Of a stretch of DNA of 61,249 bases, positions 59,189-61,249 are shown one piece after another (the stretch's first letter is position 1; each line of letters begins with the position of its first letter). This DNA comes from Prevotella sp. GTDB lineage: Bacteria > Bacteroidota > Bacteroidia > Bacteroidales > Bacteroidaceae. Position numbers and translations under genes: made by a program. Below the pieces are notes generated by a model, which saw only the letters and a list, made by a program, of their open reading frames with translations, was not told the origin of the DNA and did not search any database. The stretch is from the NCBI GenBank assembly GCA_017475265.1, contig JAFVFY010000042.1, positions 1 through 61,249 on the forward strand, read 5' to 3'.

Positions 59189-60734
59189 TCCTTGAGCGGA
59201 GGGTGCGGAGGGAAGCTGGCTTCACATCGAGGATATGGGCGATGGTGTCATCATCGTAGTGGAGATCGTCCTGAAGGATGAGAAAGACATATTGCGAGGG
59301 CGTGAGAGAGTTGTAAGTGCGTTCCCACTCCTGCCAGCGCTTGGGGCGCAACTGGGCAAAGTAGTCTATCAGGCACTGCCGTTCCTCTGCTGTCATGCTT
59401 GCCACCGGCTCCTTGCGCTGCAACTTTACGAACTGCCGCGTACCCGATAGCAGTTTGTTAGCGATACGCTGGCGGTTGGCCTCTATCTGCTTGTTCAACT
59501 CAGCGATGGTCTGTTCATTAGCCTCGCCGCTCTGTTGCAGCCGTTCTATTTCTGCCTGATTCTCTGTAATCCGTCTGGCATGCTCGTCAAGTCGGAATCT
59601 CAGGCTCCTGACTCTTCGCCAATACCACCAGATACCCATCGTCAGCACAAATAGGAAAGATAGAAATGCGATTCCCGCTTTCATCATCTGCCGATGTGAC
59701 CTCTCCTCCCAGCGCTTTTCATCAAACTTCTTTTGCCAGTCGGCTATCTCCAGGCTGTGATTGGCTTTCATAACTGAGTCGGTAAACACATCCTTTTGCC
59801 GTTTCATGTCCAAAGCCGCACTCATATCGCCAATCTTTTCATAGAGCTTGGATAAAACCTCCATCGAATGGCTGCGCACCAAAGGATCTTTTTCTGATAG
59901 GCTTTTCTTCACACTCTCTATAGCCTCCTCATAATGCCCTTGTGCTTCCAGGAGTCTGGCCTCAACAAGATACCCCTTAAAACTGCTGGCTGTTTTATCA
60001 TTCTTCCATTTCTCCAAATACTTCCTGGCATTTTCATCATCCCCCTGTTCCTGATACATCGCCGCAATATTGTGATAGATGTCAGGCCGCAAGATGCTGT
60101 CGGCCAAGTTTATATAGTCCATGCTCCTGAAAATACAGGCATAAGCGCTGTCATTCTGATCCATATACGCATAAGCCGATGCACACATCTGGAGACCTCG
60201 TAACGTCATGACACTGTCGTTCAATTTGAGACTGCTCAACAGAAACTTCTGCGAGTATTCCAGAATAAGCGGATGGGTAAAACAATTATAATTGGCAAAG
60301 GCCAGATTCTCATACACCATGTTCTTCAGCAGTTCGTCATCCGCATCCTCTGCAATCGTCTCGGCAATCTTATAATCCTTGATGCCGTCAAACGTCCTGT
60401 CAAGTAAATGCCTCCTGATACCAGCCCTGTAATAATAGGCCCTGCCTCGATGCCACGCATCGCCGTGCCGGTCATAATAGTCCACACACGTCGTAATGAG
60501 CGAATCGCCGTCAGCCCGATGCAGCACGATATAATCCGTCATGATCTTCAGCAGTCGGTATTCCATTTTGTCTGCCTCGGAAAGTGATGCCGTGTCCACC
60601 TTACTAATTATTGCGCGTGCAGAGTCCGGACGTTGATGGACGATGTCTGCCGCCTCCTTCAACAAAGGATGCCGCGTCTCACTGCACCCTTCTATCATAG
60701 CGATGACTACCAGTATCCAAGCGATTTTCTTCAT
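59169..60734 (-). CDS. TPR and coiled-coil membrane protein
   Basis: About 521 residues. Start chosen at 60734 because MKKIAWILVVIAMIEGCSE is a lipoprotein signal (lipobox MIEGCS); a further upstream ATG adds 27 residues. TPR repeats run about 90-360 (DDENARKYLEKWKND, GHYEEAIESVKKSLSEK), a transmembrane helix at about 375-395 (AFLSFLFVLTMGIWWYWRRV), a coiled coil, and a C-terminal helical part with LTPSQYVFLILQDDLHYDDD ending VKPASLRTLRSRIKGRER, a LuxR-like or DNA-binding tail. Typical of Bacteroidetes membrane sensors. Confidence 0.8.
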   Translation of the reverse strand: MKKIAWILVVIAMIEGCSETRHPLLKEAADIVHQRPDSARAIISKVDTASLSEADKMEYRLLKIMTDYIVLHRADGDSLITTCVDYYDRHGDAWHRGRAYYYRAGIRRHLLDRTFDGIKDYKIAETIAEDADDELLKNMVYENLAFANYNCFTHPLILEYSQKFLLSSLKLNDSVMTLRGLQMCASAYAYMDQNDSAYACIFRSMDYINLADSILRPDIYHNIAAMYQEQGDDENARKYLEKWKNDKTASSFKGYLVEARLLEAQGHYEEAIESVKKSLSEKDPLVRSHSMEVLSKLYEKIGDMSAALDMKRQKDVFTDSVMKANHSLEIADWQKKFDEKRWEERSHRQMMKAGIAFLSFLFVLTMGIWWYWRRVRSLRFRLDEHARRITENQAEIERLQQSGEANEQTIAELNKQIEANRQRIANKLLSGTRQFVKLQRKEPVASMTAEERQCLIDYFAQLRPKRWQEWERTYNSLTPSQYVFLILQDDLHYDDDTIAHILDVKPASLRTLRSRIKGRER

Positions 60735-60855
60735 GCTCAATTCGTTTTGCACGCAAAGGTAAGCATTATCTTTGAGGCAAAACCGACCGATTGGTATTTT
60801 TAAAGAATAATTCAAAGTTTTTAAGCATAATGATGCATATATAAAATAAATAATG

Positions 60856-60863
60856 TACCTTTG
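60856..60863 (+). promoter_or_regulatory. -7 element of the TetR gene
   Basis: TACCTTTG 21 bases before the ATG at 60884. Confidence 0.6.
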
Positions 60864-60883
60864 CAGGCAGAAAGCCAGAGATT

Positions 60884-61249
60884 ATGAGAAAGAGTCACAA
60901 AGAGGAACTGTTCAGTGCTGCGTTTCGCCTGTTCATCCTTCACGGATATGACGGTGTCAGCTTTAGCGATATAGAGAAGGCCACGGGTATGAGTCGGGGA
61001 GCCATCTTCCACTATGTTGACACCAAACAGGATCTGTTTCGTCAGGTTATCAAGATGTTTGTCATTGACAAGCAGAGTATTGACATGAAGATAAAGTATG
61101 GCAAAGACCCCTCGCTTCATGACTTTATTGATGCCTATGTAAAAGGTATTAAGCGAACCATGAAAGAAGTGAAGCAGCTTATTGGCGATGATGTATCGAC
61201 GGCGGTGTGCAGCCGTGCCTATCTCAATATTATCCAGCAGGTGGCATCC
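60884..61249 (+). CDS. TetR/AcrR family regulator, N-terminal part
   Basis: The gene is open to the right edge (122 codons). MRKSHKEELFSAAFRLFILH and GYDGVSFSDIEKATGMSRGA, then IFHYVDTKQDLF form the TetR-type HTH. The ligand-binding domain continues beyond the window. Target and ligand unknown. Confidence 0.9.
   Translation, partial: MRKSHKEELFSAAFRLFILHGYDGVSFSDIEKATGMSRGAIFHYVDTKQDLFRQVIKMFVIDKQSIDMKIKYGKDPSLHDFIDAYVKGIKRTMKEVKQLIGDDVSTAVCSRAYLNIIQQVAS

Overview
The window looks like a chromosomal segment of a gut or rumen Bacteroidales, most likely Prevotella-like. The signs are promoters of the Bacteroidetes type (TAnnTTTG at -7), weak Shine-Dalgarno sequences, many 4-base ATGA overlaps, SusD-less but enzyme-rich carbohydrate loci (GH3, GH9, GH30), and protein families typical of that group. 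I see no rRNA, tRNA or CRISPR array and no recognisable transposase.

Layout. 1-8.1 kb (mostly minus strand): tightly packed small genes for redox and stress functions (flavodoxins, MmcQ/YjbR, GlsB, DUF1294, DUF4298, DUF418), an acyl-ACP thioesterase and a secreted glutathione-peroxidase/nitroreductase fusion, with many truncated gene relics between them. 8.2-11.7 kb (plus): nitroreductase, RidA, thioredoxin-like, deoxyribosyltransferase-like and acetyltransferase genes in one overlapping run, then YqeY. 11.8-12.4 kb: a mosaic of three copied pieces of the 5.6-8.2 kb region. 12.4-24.8 kb: a natural-product locus with a MATE exporter fused to an ATPase domain, a 3003-residue NRPS (A-T-C-A-T-C-A-T-R) and a PaaK-like ligase broken by a frameshift. 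The locus is full of 7-bp tandem repeats. 25.1-35.1 kb: a defence-type island with 22-bp tandem repeats, two tandem structured RNAs, a LlaJI-like restriction-modification system (two m5C methyltransferases, McrB-like and McrC/LlaJI-like subunits), two PIN toxin-antitoxin pairs and a NYN nuclease. 35.3-45.5 kb: a large secreted beta-rich protein, a kinase, a GH30, a hydrolase, a second RidA-thioredoxin cassette and many relics. 45.5-55.9 kb: two divergent operons, a hydrolytic/oxidoreductive one (serine hydrolase, esterase-LamG, SDR, SMP-30) and a glycan-degrading one (GH3, GH9, aldo/keto reductase), sharing a palindromic divergent promoter. 55.9-61.2 kb: a GNAT toxin-like pair, Crp/Fnr regulator, truncated secreted InlB-type protein, TPR membrane sensor and the start of a TetR regulator.

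Themes. First, short repeats of several families sit in frame inside genes: heptamers in the NRPS, GC palindromes in the MATE and NRPS genes, and REP-like elements in the SDR and perhaps GH3. Second, the 27-bp heptamer tract in the PaaK-like gene places its two halves out of frame, and gain of one unit or loss of two would restore it, as in a phase-variable gene. Third, many genes survive only as their first and last codons with the middle lost. Fourth, two tandem RNAs upstream of the restriction-modification operon share a pseudoknot-like topology with compensatory base changes and end in terminator stems just before the first methyltransferase. The last point is my best candidate for an undescribed system.
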